From: Hippopus hippopus
Lineage: Eukaryota; Mollusca; Bivalvia; Cardiida; Cardiidae
Length of the DNA: 64,000 nt
Direction of reading: 5' to 3'
Assembly (NCBI GenBank): GCA_946811185.2
Contig: OX328112.1
Location: forward strand, 186,001 to 250,000
Shown piece by piece: positions 1 through 12,797 of this stretch (its first letter is position 1; every line of letters starts with the position of its first letter). The notes beneath the pieces are model-generated. The model did not search any database. It saw only the letters and a program-made list of their open reading frames with translations, and had not been told where the DNA came from. Position numbers and translations under genes: made by a program.

Positions 1-529
1 TCTCTAAATATATGCTTGGAAAATCACAGGGAAATTAGTGACTATAATAGGTTCCCATTCTTGATCTGCTTTTTCTAAATAAAAATTTACATTCTTTTGA
101 GTAATTGTTCTAAACATTTCTATATATACGCCGACATGCATTACGCCAGGTGTGATACTTCTGTGGAGTTTTTAGTAATCCATTTAACTTTCGGTAGAAC
201 AGTAAGTTAACTTATGATATTTTATCATTACTAAAGTAAACAATGTAAAAGCAGTCGAAGATGAAGTACTCTTCTTCTTTTTTTGTCCTTCATATGAAAG
301 CATTCGCAATATGTATTTTTCACCACATTGGCTACGAATTCGAACTAAAGAATCTTTTTGTCGAATCATGGCTTCACAAACTAATGATTGTATATATCGA
401 GTTGCCTACTTCCTGTATAATGCCTTTCAGTATCGTAGAGAATTTCTGAAGGACATTACATAGAAAGTATTGTAAAATACTGTATATAAGTTATGAAATA
501 TATTATGCCTTCCACAAAAACCCATGTAA
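1..529. other. AT-rich sequence, nothing recognised
   Basis: I see no coding, RNA or repeat signal here that I can support. The short open frames on both strands have no recognisable domain and no convincing splice context. Confidence 0.5.
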
Positions 530-1370
530 AATTGTGTATGTTACACCTTTTATAAAAACCCATTTATATGTATGTTCAAGCGTACGATATGGATTCGGGA
601 TCAGAGTGCACGATATATGCTGCCTTTTCTTGGTCTATGTCTTCCTCAAAAACCTACGTTTAATTGTGTACATTCAGTGCAGTCTGATCTTGAACTATGC
701 CTTTTACAAAAGCTCATTTATATGTATGTTGAAGCGGAGCGCACGATATATGCTGTCTTTTCTTGGTCTATGTCTTACGCAAAAACCTACGTTTAATTGT
801 GTACATTCAGTGCAGTCTGATCTTGAACTATGCCTTTTACAAAAGCCCATTTATATGTATGTTGAGGTGTACGTTATAGATTCGGGATCAGAGCGCACGA
901 TATATGCGGTCTTTTCTTGATCTATATCTTCTGCAAAAACCAACGTTTAATTATGTACATTCAGTGCAGTCTGATCTTGAACTATGCCTTTTACAAAAGC
1001 TCATTTATATGTATGTTGAAGCGTACGTTATAAATTCGGGATCAGAGCGCACGATATATGCTGTCTTTTCTTGGTCTATGTCTTCCGCAAAAAGCCCATT
1101 TATATGTATGTTCAAGCGTAGGTTATTGATTCGGGATCAGAGTGCACGATATATGCGGTCTTTCCTTGGTCTATGTCTTCCGCAAAAACCTACGTTTACT
1201 TGTGTACATTCCGTGCAGTCTGATCTTGAACTATGCCTTTTACAAAAGCCCATTTATATGTATGTTGAAGCGAACATTCTAGATTCGTGATCAGAGTGCA
1301 CAATATATGCGGTCTTTTCTTGGTCTACGTCCTCCGCAAAAGCCTGTGTTTAATTATGTATATGCTATAC
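530..1370. repeat. 154-bp tandem repeat array
   Basis: The anchor 'cgatatatgc' recurs at 611, 744, 898, 1052, 1147 and 1301 (first base changed in the last). Three spacings are exactly 154 bp; the 133 and 95 bp spacings are internally deleted monomers. Each unit also carries 'gtacattcagtgcagtctga' and 'catttatatgtatgtt'. Since 154 is not a multiple of three, the open frames running through the array change frame every unit and are not taken as coding. Confidence 0.9.
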
Positions 1371-1424
1371 ATAAAATATACTATTTAATAGTCACTCTAA
1401 ATATAATGTCATTTCAGATTTTTT

Positions 1425-1500
1425 TGTATTTTGGGCCGGTGGCCTTATATATGCTGAATAAACTATTTGAATTTGAACTTGAATTTGAAATTATAAATAA
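1425..1500 (+). mobile_element. Probable LINE 3' end with TTGAA-type tail
   Basis: 'gggccggtggccttatat' is followed by 'gctgaataaactatttgaat' and a degenerate ttgaa microsatellite. Short terminal microsatellites of this kind are common at the 3' ends of non-LTR retrotransposons. No reverse transcriptase is visible, so the call rests only on the tail. Confidence 0.35.
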
Positions 1501-2699
1501 TTGTTATATATATGTATGATGTTTTGCATTGTATATCATGTAGAGAGTGGAAATAAAGTTTAAAAAAAAGTTACGCACAGGTATATGTATGTCAAAGCAG
1601 CAGTTTCGATCTATGATCATAACACCTACCGTTATACTAGTAAAGAAATAGCAACACTGTATATGTGCTTGACAAGGCTGCTATCGCAGCATAAATACCT
1701 ATATATCTGTTATTTTGCAGCCACAATACTGGAAAGTTGAACATGCTTGCCTCCATATGTCTTGATACATATGTATAAAGGATGAGAAATATGGAACGGG
1801 TTGTATATAGTGCCCAGATTCAATATATAGGTATTGTTTTATGAACATACTTGTCTTCATGCCTCATAAATTGCAGCATTTGTACCTATATGTGTATTTC
1901 TCGTATATTGCAACGATAGATAAATACGGTATGAAATATGGGAACGAATAAACTGGGAACATATACCCCGAACCGTACCCATATATATAATATGACGTTT
2001 TATTAACATGCTTGTCTTCACATGCATTTTCTATGTATCTTTCTGTACCTTGAAACCCTTAACAGTTTGAAACAGTAATTTCGGAACAAAATTAAAATGT
2101 CATAAAAATAGTGAGATCACGTATTTGTCGAATAATGATAACCCTACTTATTACACTTTTCTAGGTCCAGTGTCCCTCGTTGACTTAGACCCCCTGTTGG
2201 AGAAAATGACCCCTAGATTCTTGGGAAACTTGGCACAGTTGAGGAACACTGGAACCTTCATAAGTTTAATGCCCTGGGGATACCCGACTTCGATAGTCAC
2301 ATTTCCTGGTGCATTATATCATGTTTTGACACGCCCTAAAGCCATACACCAATAAAAAAAAAAGTTAAGGGGTCAGTGTCAATATTTTCGATTTTGGACA
2401 TCCTCCTCGGCCTACACGAATTAAAAAAAAAAAGAATCCTTACTTGGAATTTAAATATAAACATCGGCGTACATACCTAATACTGGTATCAAAATGTGTG
2501 CCCTGGTGAGATTTATGCATGGGTCTAAGGTATCAGCCGACTGACGCAAATCAAAATAAGGGAGTAGAGCTAATTTCCTAGGTCAAATTTCAAAAACGTA
2601 TATGGTTCTAGCGTCACACAGCGAAAATTAGCACTCAAGACTATTTCTTACAAGACTCACCAATTAATTACATATCAACACGTAGGTCTTGCTATGGCC
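1501..2699. other. Gene-free AT-rich stretch with degenerate repeats
   Basis: Phrases such as 'acatgcttgcctccatatg', 'aacatacttgtcttcatg' and 'aacatgcttgtcttcacatg' recur between about 1740 and 2020, suggesting a decayed ~130-150 bp tandem repeat. A 76-codon open frame at 2125-2355 has no recognisable domain. Poly-A runs near 2354 and 2423 could mark old retro-insertions. Confidence 0.4.
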
Positions 2700-2965
2700 T
2701 TTCATTTCATATATATTTTAGAGTTATGCATTGGACCGTTGGGCCGGAGCATCCGAAAAACAGGTTCGAGACCTTATCCAAAAGTGTCATGACGGCAACA
2801 CTGAGGGACCAAAATGGAAATAAGAGTTCATCTCTTTTTTTGTGTTATCCCTGGTATCCATTACATGGTTTTAGTATTCATGGCTGTATCTTTTAAATGT
2901 TACACATGTTTTAGTGCTGCCATGTTATGCACATTTTAACCTAATAAAACTACTACTACTACTAA
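2700..2965 (+). mobile_element. Probable LINE 3' fragment with CTA-repeat tail
   Basis: The stretch ends in 'cctaataaaac' followed by about four CTA/ACT triplets and an A-run near 2950-2966. This is the form of a non-LTR retrotransposon 3' end with a microsatellite tail. No coding part is present. Confidence 0.35.
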
Positions 2966-2966
2966 A

Positions 2967-3838
2967 ATTCCTTTAATCTCGATAGATTATTTCTAAATCA
3001 GAAACAGTATTTCAGAAACGTTTTATACGTGAATTTCGAGATCTGTCCAATTTCTTTTAAATCAGATAGGTAGCCGTTGCATCAACCCAAATTTAAGGTT
3101 AAAAAAGCTGGAACCCGGGACCATTCAAACTGCAGAAAATGACAGTTTTCAATGACTTCGAGTAAGGGTAAGGCCCTTTTTAACCACATATACAATTCCT
3201 TTCGTATAACTGTAGCAATATTAACGATTTCGAAAATGTGAGTGCGTTAATTTGTTCGTGGGAGTACGTTTATCTTGACGCTACACTGTTTTGGTATGTC
3301 AGCTGTTTACCTTTCACGACTTGATTTTTAAGTAATGTTTGCTAAAAGTATTTGTTGATTACTTATAGCATTAAAATTCTGTTCTGTCTATGTGTCCGCA
3401 CGCGGAAGAATTTGGCTGATTTTCGGATGTTTTTCGTGAACTTTAACACTACCTACAGAATAGTGTTAGTGAGACATTTAATTGAACCCGAGTTCATTGT
3501 CCTGCAATATCCCAGCTCAGTATTTGCACTGCTATCAAAATCTCCACCTATCTATTCGTACGTGTGTGCGGGTTCTCGAACCTAGGGTTTTTGCGGAATA
3601 TAATGGAACAATTTCAGTAGAATAATTCACTCTGGAAGGGCATTTACATGTTTTCGCACATTTCAAGTTGAATGATAAACAAGCATACACCCCATTTCTA
3701 ATGCGTACACACGTTTGTCCGACTGTACGAACCTGAAAAAACTGTCTGAATTAAGAAATGTGAATCAGGTCTAAGATTGATCAAATGTCGCTGCAGTAAC
3801 GCCCGGGTGGCGGTGGAAACAATCCAGTCGACCTTAAA
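2967..3838. other. No recognisable features
   Basis: About 870 bp without splice-bounded exons, tandem structure or a terminal repeat that I can identify. Confidence 0.4.
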
Positions 3839-5330
3839 GACTTGAAAAGCGTTTTTCTTAAAAACTTCTTTAATGATAAAGGTCTCTTTTTCCAGGCATT
3901 CTGGATATCAATCTGGCTATGACCTACTATGCATCTATCAACAAGTACCCATCAAATATCATCCGTAAATTTAACAGCTAGCTTAGTCCTGTTTAACATA
4001 TCTTTTTGTTGAAACAAAACGTACCTATATAATGTAAAGATAGACATTTCATTTGTTCAGAAGTTGTGGTATACATTATTTTAAGATCTTCACCTTCGAA
4101 CGAAAATGTGCCCAAATTCCATTTACCAATATATGCGTAAATATAGGAACATTATTGTTTGACAATTCCTTATATACCATACTGCATTCAGCTACTTGTT
4201 GACGTTCATACAGTTTCTATCAAAAGTGGGTTCTAGATGTAGGTATTTGGCCAAGAATGAACAATTTCAGGACCAATGTTATTTGAACGTGAATGTCCAG
4301 TATATAAAAGAGCCATACACTGTGAAAAGGGGGCTTAATGCATCTGCAAAAAGTATCGATTCAGGTCAACCTGCGCGGTACGTCGAAAATCTTTGCTATT
4401 GAACAATTTTCTGAATGTCAAAGTACCAGTCTACCTTATGACTCAGTATGGATCCATAATTGAATGAATAAATCACTACGATGCATTTAGCCCCTTTTGC
4501 CAGAGGACGGCTCTATTGTATATGGCCATCATTGTCAAAAACTTATGTTAATGCAGTGCGTCTTCTCCTTTCCTTACCTGAAACCTTAATAGGCCTACGT
4601 GAAGTTGTGGTAGTCCTGCAGGGACAGTTATTACTTATTACTTATGATTTATAACTTATTTAGAATTTATTACTTATTTTTCATTTCTTATTTCCATTTT
4701 CCTCGTCACTCATCTTCAGCTGCTCGCATCGTGTGAAAGGAGCGAAACAACATTTCCAATGGTATGTGAAAAATAGGAACTTTGAGATATATGGGACCAT
4801 AGATATATAGGGACTTTAAGATGTATGAGACCATAGGTATATAGGAATAGTGTGGGTTCATTAGTATATATAAACGTTGGAGCAAATGGGATCATAGATA
4901 ACTAGGAAAATTTCAGCATTGAGAAATACAGGACCATATGTATATAGGATCATTGAGACGTATGGGACTATAGGCATATAGAAACCTTAAATGTATGGGA
5001 TCATAGATATATAGGAACACTGAGACATACGGGACCATAGGTATTTAGAAACTTATATGTATATGGGACCGTTGATATATAGGAACTTTGAGATATGAGT
5101 GTTTGGGACCATAGATATATAGGAACAGTTTAGGTTCATTAGCGAATAACAACAATGGGATAAATATATATGAACTTTTAGATATATTGGACCATAGGTA
5201 TTTGGGCACTTTGAGATATATGGGACCATAGATATATAGGAACTTTGAGATATATGGAGCAATTCTTGTGATAACTCCTGATAATTTTTGTTTAAGAAGC
5301 ATATCCACGAACAATTTTTTCTTCACCATC
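3839..5330. repeat. Segmental duplication, copy A
   Basis: This block matches 6084-8770 in the same order: an AT-rich part ('ggatatcaatctggctatga'), a part with 'aaaagagccatacactgtga', a part with 'tatggccatcattgtca', then 'ctcatcttcagctgctcgca' and the 34-bp minisatellite. Copy A has no insertion at the position of the Tigger element in copy B, so it shows the uninterrupted state. A third, shorter relative of the first part lies at about 10395-10745. Confidence 0.85.
4765..5265. repeat. 34-bp minisatellite, array 1
   Basis: Degenerate units of about 34 bp read roughly 'gggaccatagatatatag' then 'gaactttgagatatat'. Most lack internal stop codons when read on the minus strand, giving Tyr/Ile/Pro-rich open frames (5045-5329 and 5053-5262) that are by-products of the repeat. 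Confidence 0.85.
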
Positions 5331-5538
5331 TCTTGTAAAATAGGGATGGGACGTGTAAATAATCTATCGATAATGCAAAGGAATTTGTATTAGTATTGTC
5401 CAATTTACCGACACCCCCATGTTGGATATTTATCGTTTATTACACGGGATTTAACGTCGAATTTAACAGTACTCGAGGCAATCGTTCACTTATCAGTGCT
5501 CCTGGGTAACTGTTAGTACAAGTTTGGGTACTGTACAA

Positions 5539-5837
5539 TTAATTGACTTTGCGTTTATTTATCGTCGCCACCGGTTTCCCATATGGGCGACGCCCCCTGA
5601 AGGCTCACGGTTAGTATTGTTACGGGGGATAGTGCAGATACAGGACGAAACCCATCCCAAGTTTCGCCTGGTTCTTTAACGTGTTCGGTGTATAGCACCG
5701 ACACACGGGACCTCGGTTTAACGTCTCACCCGAAAGACTATTAGTAATTTTAGGTTGCCAGGCGTGGGAATCGAACCCGAAATCTCTCATGATCATAAGT
5801 CCTGCGCTCTACCAACTGAGATATGCGGGCTGGTCAA
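5539..5837 (-). mobile_element. tRNA-derived SINE with Meta-like domain
   Basis: Read on the minus strand, the element starts with a tRNA-like head holding box A ('tatctcagttggtagagcg') and box B ('gggttcgattccc'). A conserved core follows ('gtgagacgttaaaccgaggt' and 'cacgttaaagaacc') and the element ends in 'gacgataaataaacgc'. The core resembles the Meta-domain of MetaSINEs. An 11-bp target-site duplication 'gtactgtacaa' brackets it at 5528-5538 and 5838-5848, so both boundaries are firm. Confidence 0.85.
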
Positions 5838-5839
5838 GT

Positions 5840-6083
5840 ACTGTACAACTATGACCAGGTTGTTTATATGTCAGATTTATTTTACTAGGACCGACCAAGT
5901 TTTCTTTTTTGTTGCCCTTTAGATTTAATAAAAAAATCCTTTTGCGTGAAAAGTATGTAAAGCAATTAACAAACCAAATTCAATGGAAAGTTTAGTTTTT
6001 TCTACAGTCTTTATGACATGAAATGTAAAAGTAATTAAAGACAAAAGAGCAATATATTAGGCTATGAGATGCAGGTTACTCGT
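5840..6083. repeat. Dispersed repeat, first of three copies
   Basis: The sequence from 'ctatgaccaggttgtttata' onward recurs at about 9888-10020 and 10158-10400, including 'ccctttagattta' and 'agcaattaacaaac'. The copy at 9888 runs into a minisatellite fragment, which is followed directly by the copy at 10158. Confidence 0.8.
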
Positions 6084-6965
6084 ACTTGAAAAGCGTTTTT
6101 CTTAAAAACTTCTTTAATGATAAAAGTCTCTTGTTCAAGGCATTCTGGATATCAATCTGGCTATGACCTACTATGCATCTATCAACGGGTACCCACCAAA
6201 TATCATCCGTAAATCTAGCAGGTGCTGGCTTAGTTTTGTTTAACATATATTTTTTGTTGGAACAAAAAGTGCCTATATAATGTAAAGATAGACATTTCAT
6301 ATGTTCAGAGATTGTGGTATACATTATTTTAAGATCTTCACCTGCGAAAACGAAAATGTACCCAAATTCCGTTTACCGATGTATGCATAAATATGGGAAC
6401 ATTATTGTTTAACAATTCCTTATATACCATATTGTATTCAGCTACTTGTTGACGTTCATACAGCATCGTACAGTGTCTTTTAAGAGTGCGTCTTAAAATG
6501 GGCTCTACAAGTAGGTATTTGGCCAAGAATGAACCATTTCAGGGCCAATGTTATTTGAACGTGAATGTCCAGTATATAAAAGAGCCATACACTGTGAAAA
6601 GGGAGCTCAATTTATCTGCAAAAAGTATCGACCTAGGTCAGCCTGCGCGGAACGTCGAAAATCTTTGCTATTGATCAATTTTCTGCATGTCAAAGTACCA
6701 GTCTACCTTATGGCTCAGTCGCTTGTTAGACAAAATGGATTTGATGGATCCATAATTGAATGAATAAATCAGTAAGATGCATTAAGCCCCTTTTGCCGGA
6801 GCGCGGTTCAATTGTATATGGCCATCATTCTCATAAACATGTTAATGCACTGCGCCTTCTCCTTTCCTTACTTGAAACATTTGAAGGCCTGCGTTAAATT
6901 ATGGAAGTCTGCTGGGACAGTTATTACTCATTACTTATGATTTATAACTTATTTAGAATTAATTA

Positions 6966-7964
6966 CAGTCGACTCTCATTATGTCGAAATCGCTTATCTC
7001 AAAACTCCTGTTAAGTCGAAGTCGAAGCAATGTCCGAACTTCGAGCCTCTATATTTCATATTGAATTTAGTTTTTATCTCGAACCCGTTGCATCCCAAAA
7101 CCTGTTATGTCGAAGTAAATTGAATAGCAATTTCGTACATCGGATCATACTTTCATCCATATATCCGCTATTGTTTGTAGATAATAGGGTGACAAATTCA
7201 CACGATACTTCATTATCTTAATTGATTCAATAGATATCGGATTATAAAAAGTGCGAATAAGTTTGTAGCAGCGGTTCATGTAAGACTTACACATCGTGAA
7301 AAATACACTGAACGGTGAGGCTTAACAAGTTTGTCTCTCTTGATAATCGCTCGTGTCTTAAGTCGGTCTTTCGTGTTTTAAGTCGGTCTGTACAAACGCG
7401 GCCTGTTTATTTGTTGAATGCGTATAAATGTCATCAGGAACCAGCCGATATAGCTCAGTAGGTAGAGCGTAGGACTTGTGAACACAATGTTGTACAGGTT
7501 GTGGGTTTGATTCCCCGGCTGGCCAACTAAAAAATTACTAATAGTCTTTCGGATGAGACATTAAACCGAAGTCCCGTGTGACGGTGCTATACGCCGAGCA
7601 CGTGAAAGAACCAGGCGAAGCTCTCAGTAGTTTCGTCCTGTATCCTTGCACTATCCCCCGTAACAACTAACTGTCTTCTGGGGGCGTCGCTCAGATAGGC
7701 AACCGGTAGCGACGATAAATAAACGCAAACAAATGTCATCAGAAATGCAACTTAATTGTGCTTTTGCTATGCTCAAGCAAACCAGCGAGGGACCTTTAAA
7801 TATCCGAGGTTTGTTCCACAAATCCACGACGATAATTTATCCCCGTTCTTATTTTATGTTTACTCCCGGTTTTCGAAGTCGGTCCTCGAATTCTTATATC
7901 GAACTCCTGTTATGTCAAACTATTTTTGTTGTCCCCAGAGATTCGAGATAACGAGAGTCGACTG
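6966..7964. mobile_element. Tigger/pogo-type non-autonomous element
   Basis: The element begins 'cagtcgactctcattatgtc' and ends 'gagataacgagagtcgactg', inverted terminal repeats of the Tigger/pogo kind, flanked by TA at 6964-6965 and 7965-7966 as expected for the Tc1/mariner superfamily. Copy A of the surrounding duplication has 'gaatttattacttatttt' with no insertion, an empty site. The interior has no transposase and holds a SINE at 7438-7730. Confidence 0.85.
7438..7730 (+). mobile_element. tRNA-derived SINE nested in the Tigger-type element
   Basis: A plus-strand SINE of the same family as 5539-5837: box A 'tagctcagtaggtagagcg', box B 'gtgggtttgattcc', Meta-like core 'tgagacattaaaccgaagtc', tail 'gcgacgataaataaacgc'. 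A 12-bp target duplication 'aaatgtcatcag' lies at 7426-7437 and 7731-7742. The two family members differ at many positions, so they are old or from different subfamilies. Confidence 0.88.
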
Positions 7965-8189
7965 TACTTATTTTTATTTTTGATTTCTTATTTCTGTAGA
8001 AGGATTTCTTTATAGACAATGATCTCTTACACTGCGAATAGTCTCGTTATACAGTATACAAGAAACTGTGCATACAGCAAACAGTAACAGTAAGAAATGT
8101 ACACAAACCTTTTCCTCGTCACTCATCTTCAGCTGCTCGCATCGTGTGAAAGGAGCGAAACAACATTTCCAATCATCATCGTATGTGAA

Positions 8190-8690
8190 AAATAGGAACT
8201 TTGAGATATATGGGACCATAGATATATAGGGACTTTAAGATGTATGAGACCATAGGTATATAGGAATAGTGTGGGTTCATTAGTATATATAAACGTTGGG
8301 GCAAATGGGATCATAGATAACTAGGAAAATTTCAGCATTGAGAAATACAGGACCATATGTATATAGGATCATTGAGACGTATGGGACTATAGGCATATAG
8401 AAACCTTAAATGTATGGGATCATAGATATATAGGAACATTGAGACATAAGGGACCGTAGGTATATAGAAACTTATATGTATATGGGACCGTTGATATATA
8501 TGAAGTTTGAGATATGAGTGTTTGGGACCATAGATGTATAAGAACAGTTTAGGTTCATTAGTGAATAAAAACAATGGGACATAGGACCATAAATATATAT
8601 GAACTTTTAGATATATTGGACCATAGGTATTTGGGCTCTTTGAGATATATGGGACCATAGATATATAGGAACTTTGAGATATATGGAACA
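8190..8690. repeat. 34-bp minisatellite, array 2
   Basis: The counterpart of array 1, aligned almost base for base but with private changes and one extra partial unit. The minus-strand open frame at 8332-8691 is a read-through of the monomers, not a gene. Confidence 0.85.
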
Positions 8691-8790
8691 ATTCTTGTGA
8701 TAACTATTTGTAATTTTTGTTTAAGAAGCATATTTCACGAACAATCTTTTCATCATTTCCTGTATAATGCGGATGAGACATGTAAATAGA

Positions 8791-8928
8791 GAATAGATGG
8801 TTGGTGTCTTGGATGGGTTAAGTTTATTGGGCAAGGTGGAGGAATTTATCTGGTGAGACGAAGGCGAACCGGATAAATTTTGGATCCAAGCCTGATAAAC
8901 TGACATGCAAGACACCAACTATCTATTC
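8791..8928. mobile_element. Short foldback/MITE
   Basis: The arms 'gaatagatggttggtgtctt' (8791-8810) and its near-perfect reverse complement (8909-8928) bracket about 100 bp. The right-arm phrase 'agacaccaact' recurs at about 9043, so this is a small family. Confidence 0.6.
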
Positions 8929-8929
8929 T

Positions 8930-9887
8930 GTTTATCCTGTCACTCACTGTAACGCAACAAAACAAACTAAAAAAGAAATATTGATAAAGACCGTTCCTTT
9001 AATAAATTTCCAGAGCCGAGCCTGATAGACTTTCCCAATCGAAGACACCAACTGTCTATTTCATTTATCCTTTTTCTCAATCATATTCTAAAATCCGACT
9101 AAACTGAAGTTTTCGCTCGAAATAAGGCACATAGACTCTATTGACATCTTTCTCAAGAGGTCTACATCTATAACAAATTTTTAAAAAATGGAGAACCGTG
9201 TCATGCCATCTTAATATGCAGCTGCAATATTGATGCCATGAATGGTAGCGGCTACGGCATAATTATTAAACGTGATGTATATGCGCAGAAAATATTGTTG
9301 CGGAGAAGACCGTGTGTTTAAAAAAAAAAAAAAAACAGACCATTAAACGAGCAAAAATATTTGCTACCGATTAGATCTTGTTCATTTATTTTGCCAGTAA
9401 TATGCTTGGTTGAAAATAGTCCCAGCTAGCAGGTGAGCGCTTGATGGTCACGTAACCAACTAACGAATAAAACAAAAATACACGGCACTCTGTTATCGGA
9501 TCATTTAACAGTACTTAGTCAAGGCGACCGTTCACTTATCAGTGCTCCTGCTATTGCAAGGCTACAGAAAATCCTCGTCCAAACACATTATACGGCGGTG
9601 AAACTGAGGAAAGTAAGCTGTGAAAAGATGTGAAATTGTAAGAGAAATAAATCGAAAACGCAAAATTTCATGACTAACAATAGGCTGTGTCAAAATGTTA
9701 AAGAGCCAAGTTGAAAAGAAAACACAGTAATAAGCTTAAGAAAACATTGCGAAAAAAAGAAACCAGTGCTAGTACGAGCAATAACTTTTTCGCTTGGTTT
9801 CTACCATTACTGTCATTATGAAATTCACCAAACCGGTGCAAAAGCGTTAAAATGGTTGCTTTTAAGGCTTTGGGTACTGAATAACCA
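8930..9887. other. Unassigned AT-rich stretch
   Basis: Apart from a partial copy of the 5460-5520 sequence near 9505-9555 ('cacttatcagtgctcctg') and an A-run at about 9320, I see no gene or element with clear ends. Confidence 0.4.
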
Positions 9888-10745
9888 TGACCAGGTTGTT
9901 AACATGTCAGCTTTATCCTACTATGACCGACTAAATTTTCTCCATTGTCGCCGTTTAGATTTGATAACATTTTTCTTTTGCCTGAAATGTACGTAAAGCA
10001 ATTAACAAACAAAATTCCATAGATATATAGGGACATATGGGACCATAGGTATATATAGGAACTTTGAGAAATATGGGACCATAGATATATAAGGACTTTA
10101 CGATATATGGAACCATAGAAAAAAAGAGGAAAAGTGTGGGTTCATTAGTATATTCTGTACAACTATGACCAGGTTGTTTATATGTCAGATCTATCCTACT
10201 AGGACCGACTAAGTTTTCTTCGTTGTCGCCCTTTAGATTTAGAAACATTTTTCTTTTGCGTGAAAAGCACGTAACGCAATAAATAAACAAAATTCCATGG
10301 AAAGTTCAGTTCCTTCCATAGTCTTTATGTTATGAAACATTAAAGTAATTGCAGACAACAGAGCTATTTATTAAGCCAAGAGATGAGGTTACTCATACCT
10401 GAAAAGCGTTGTTCTTAGAGGCTTCTTTGATGACAAAAGTCTCTTGTTCAAGGCATTCTGGATATCAATCTGGCTGTGACCTACTATGCATCTATCAACG
10501 AGTACACACCAAATATCATACGTAAATTTAACACGTGCTAGCTTTGTCCTGTTTAACATATATTTTTGTTGAAACAAAAAGTTCCTATATAATGTAAAGA
10601 CAGACATTTCATTCCTTCAGAAGTTGTGGTATACATTATTTTAAGATCTTCACCTGGGAACGAAAATGTGCCCAAATTCCATTTACCTATTTATGCGTAA
10701 ATATAGGAACATTATTGTTTGACAATTCCTTATATACCATGCTGT
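9888..10745. repeat. Compound fragment of the 3.8-8.8 kb duplication family
   Basis: In order: a dispersed repeat copy (9888-10020), a short 34-bp minisatellite fragment (about 10015-10140), a second dispersed repeat copy (10158-10400) and a copy of the first part of the segmental duplication (10395-10745). The same modules recur here in a different arrangement. Confidence 0.75.
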
Positions 10746-12789
10746 ATTTAAAAAGGTTTATCTTTTGTACTGGTGGAAGTTTTAGCTCAATGGGCAACAT
10801 GTTAATTTTTCTCTTGACTCAGTTTTTTCAACCGATTATCACATAAACCCGAGTTTTAACGACCCATAGAAAGCTGTTAAAAGCATCGCGGAAAAAGAAG
10901 AAAATGCCTGAAACATCCATTTTCTCCTTTTTTGACAGTGTTTTGTGCTCTTTCAAAAAAAAATTTCAATTTTTGAATCATTTCTTTTGTTGTCTACAAT
11001 TTTTTGAGGTTGGATTGTTCTAAAAATTTTGTCAATTGGTGAAGAGTTTGATTGGATTAGCACATCTGCACATTAGCACAAAGGGTGTTTTAGTAAACTG
11101 TCAATTGATAGGAAGCGTGTTTGATTGCAAAACAATTTGCCGCTCTAATCAACTTGACCACCCGATGTCATCAGTATATCATAGGATAAAACAAACTACC
11201 GTCAATGATAATAACAATTTTTATAACTGACAACACACTTAACGCATTTTATAATCATCAGACAACCCTTTTCCTTTTAACCTGATATTGAAAATTTTCA
11301 TTAACTTAAACCTCTCTGTTGAATCAGACAATCTATAAAAATATCGAAGGGTTTGTAATTTGTTATTTAATTTGGTATGATGCTGAAATGACTTTACTAC
11401 CCAAACGAAAGCAATCAGTATATGTAATTCTATAATTCTGTGGCAGAACGGAGATTTGTTAGTTTTTTTTTCCTTTCGCATTGGAGTTCGAAATTTTGTT
11501 TAAACATGTAAATCTGTTACATTGTCCGTTGTCCCGATAATTCTCCCTTTTAATACATATCCATGTGTCATGTCGTTCAAGCATCTTTAAATTACTTACC
11601 GAGAATTTATCATAGACAGAAATATACGATTAGAATATTTTTCCCGAAATTTTATTGAGAGAAACATTCATGACAGCACGATTTAAGTAACCTATCTGCT
11701 ATACTGTATATGTATTGACTGCGTTTGTTTGCGAGTCCTTGGCAACAGTAACTAAGGTAGTCGGTTTATCTTATCGCCACGGATCCATGTATTCGTTGAT
11801 AGGTGTATCAAAATGTGTTGTATATTATGAGCTGATTAGCCGTCGTTTTGAAGGAAGGCAGGTAATCCCAAATGCCCGATTAAAATGTTCTTACGCAAAT
11901 CAAGTATTTCCTATCACGGCTTCATGCAAATGATTGGGGTGGCACATAGATACATCGCATTAACTAAGGTTATTGATATTACGGGCGATCAGTGATTGAC
12001 ATGCGGGATATATATATATGTTTATGGAATATTACGCTGAAATCAAAGATCTTTGTTGACAGTTGAACGAGGTCTGCTACGACGCTATATGGAACTGTGA
12101 AACAATATTGTTCCCATATGTTCATACCTATTTGTAAGTCATATTTAGGCATAGTTTCGTGTCTCATTAGACATAAAGATAAATGTTTAGTAACCAAGCA
12201 ATTAAAATGTCTATCGATATCTATGCGTTTTTATGGGACAGAGAAATGATAACGTTCCTATTTAGTGATACGTAATATATGGACACTATCTCATTCATGT
12301 CAAGAAAAGTATTTGAAATGAATACATAATTTCTCAAAATTTCCATAGTTGTCTGAATTAAACGTAATATTTTTAACCTGCACTATTAAAATTTCCTAAG
12401 AATATATTGCGGTAATCGTTTGCGGAACCCATTATTGATATCTGGAATGGTCTCAGCAAACCATCATTCTTGTCTATATTATAGGTTTAACACACGGAAA
12501 TAGTTTGAGGAATCTGTCAGTAGACATTTCTTTGGGGTCAGTTACGAGGACCCATAACTATATTTTACGGAATTATTCCCCCTTTTTGACTTAGAAAATT
12601 CTTAGTAAAGGCTTAATGAGAATCCGAATATAATACAGCTCCGACTAAAGAAATGTTCTGACATACAATGTGTTACGTCAGCTACATGCCAAAATAATTT
12701 TCATACGACTTCATAACTATAGGTCCAGATCAGCACTGAAACTCAGGGAAGTAGCATTTTTTGCGGTTTCGGTGTATCGCAAGCTGAAT
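10746..12789. other. About 2 kb with no recognisable feature
   Basis: Apparently single-copy within the window. Several 60-80 codon open frames occur (for example 11239-11481 on the minus strand and 11715-11933 on the plus strand), but none shows a known domain or splice context. Confidence 0.4.
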
Positions 12790-12797
12790 TACTAAAG

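Larger units (their letters stand above)
6084..8770. repeat. Segmental duplication, copy B (interrupted)
   Basis: Same order of blocks as copy A but about 1.2 kb longer. The excess is accounted for by the Tigger-like element at 6966-7964 and an extra ~110 bp at about 7990-8105 that is absent from copy A. Sequence on both sides of the insertion resumes the copy A order. Confidence 0.85.

Noticed and set aside
530..1370. 128-codon open frames at 534-920 and 904-1290
   Set aside because: They fall wholly inside the 154-bp tandem repeat and shift frame from unit to unit.
2125..2355. 76-codon frame at 2.1 kb as a gene
   Set aside because: No known domain and poly-A runs just downstream; it may be a remnant of a retro-insertion, but nothing in the sequence identifies it.
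4765..8691. Long minus-strand open frames rich in Tyr, Ile and Pro over the 34-bp minisatellite
   Set aside because: They simply translate a repeat in which most units lack stops; the same peptides appear in two frames and both arrays, with no start context or splice sites.
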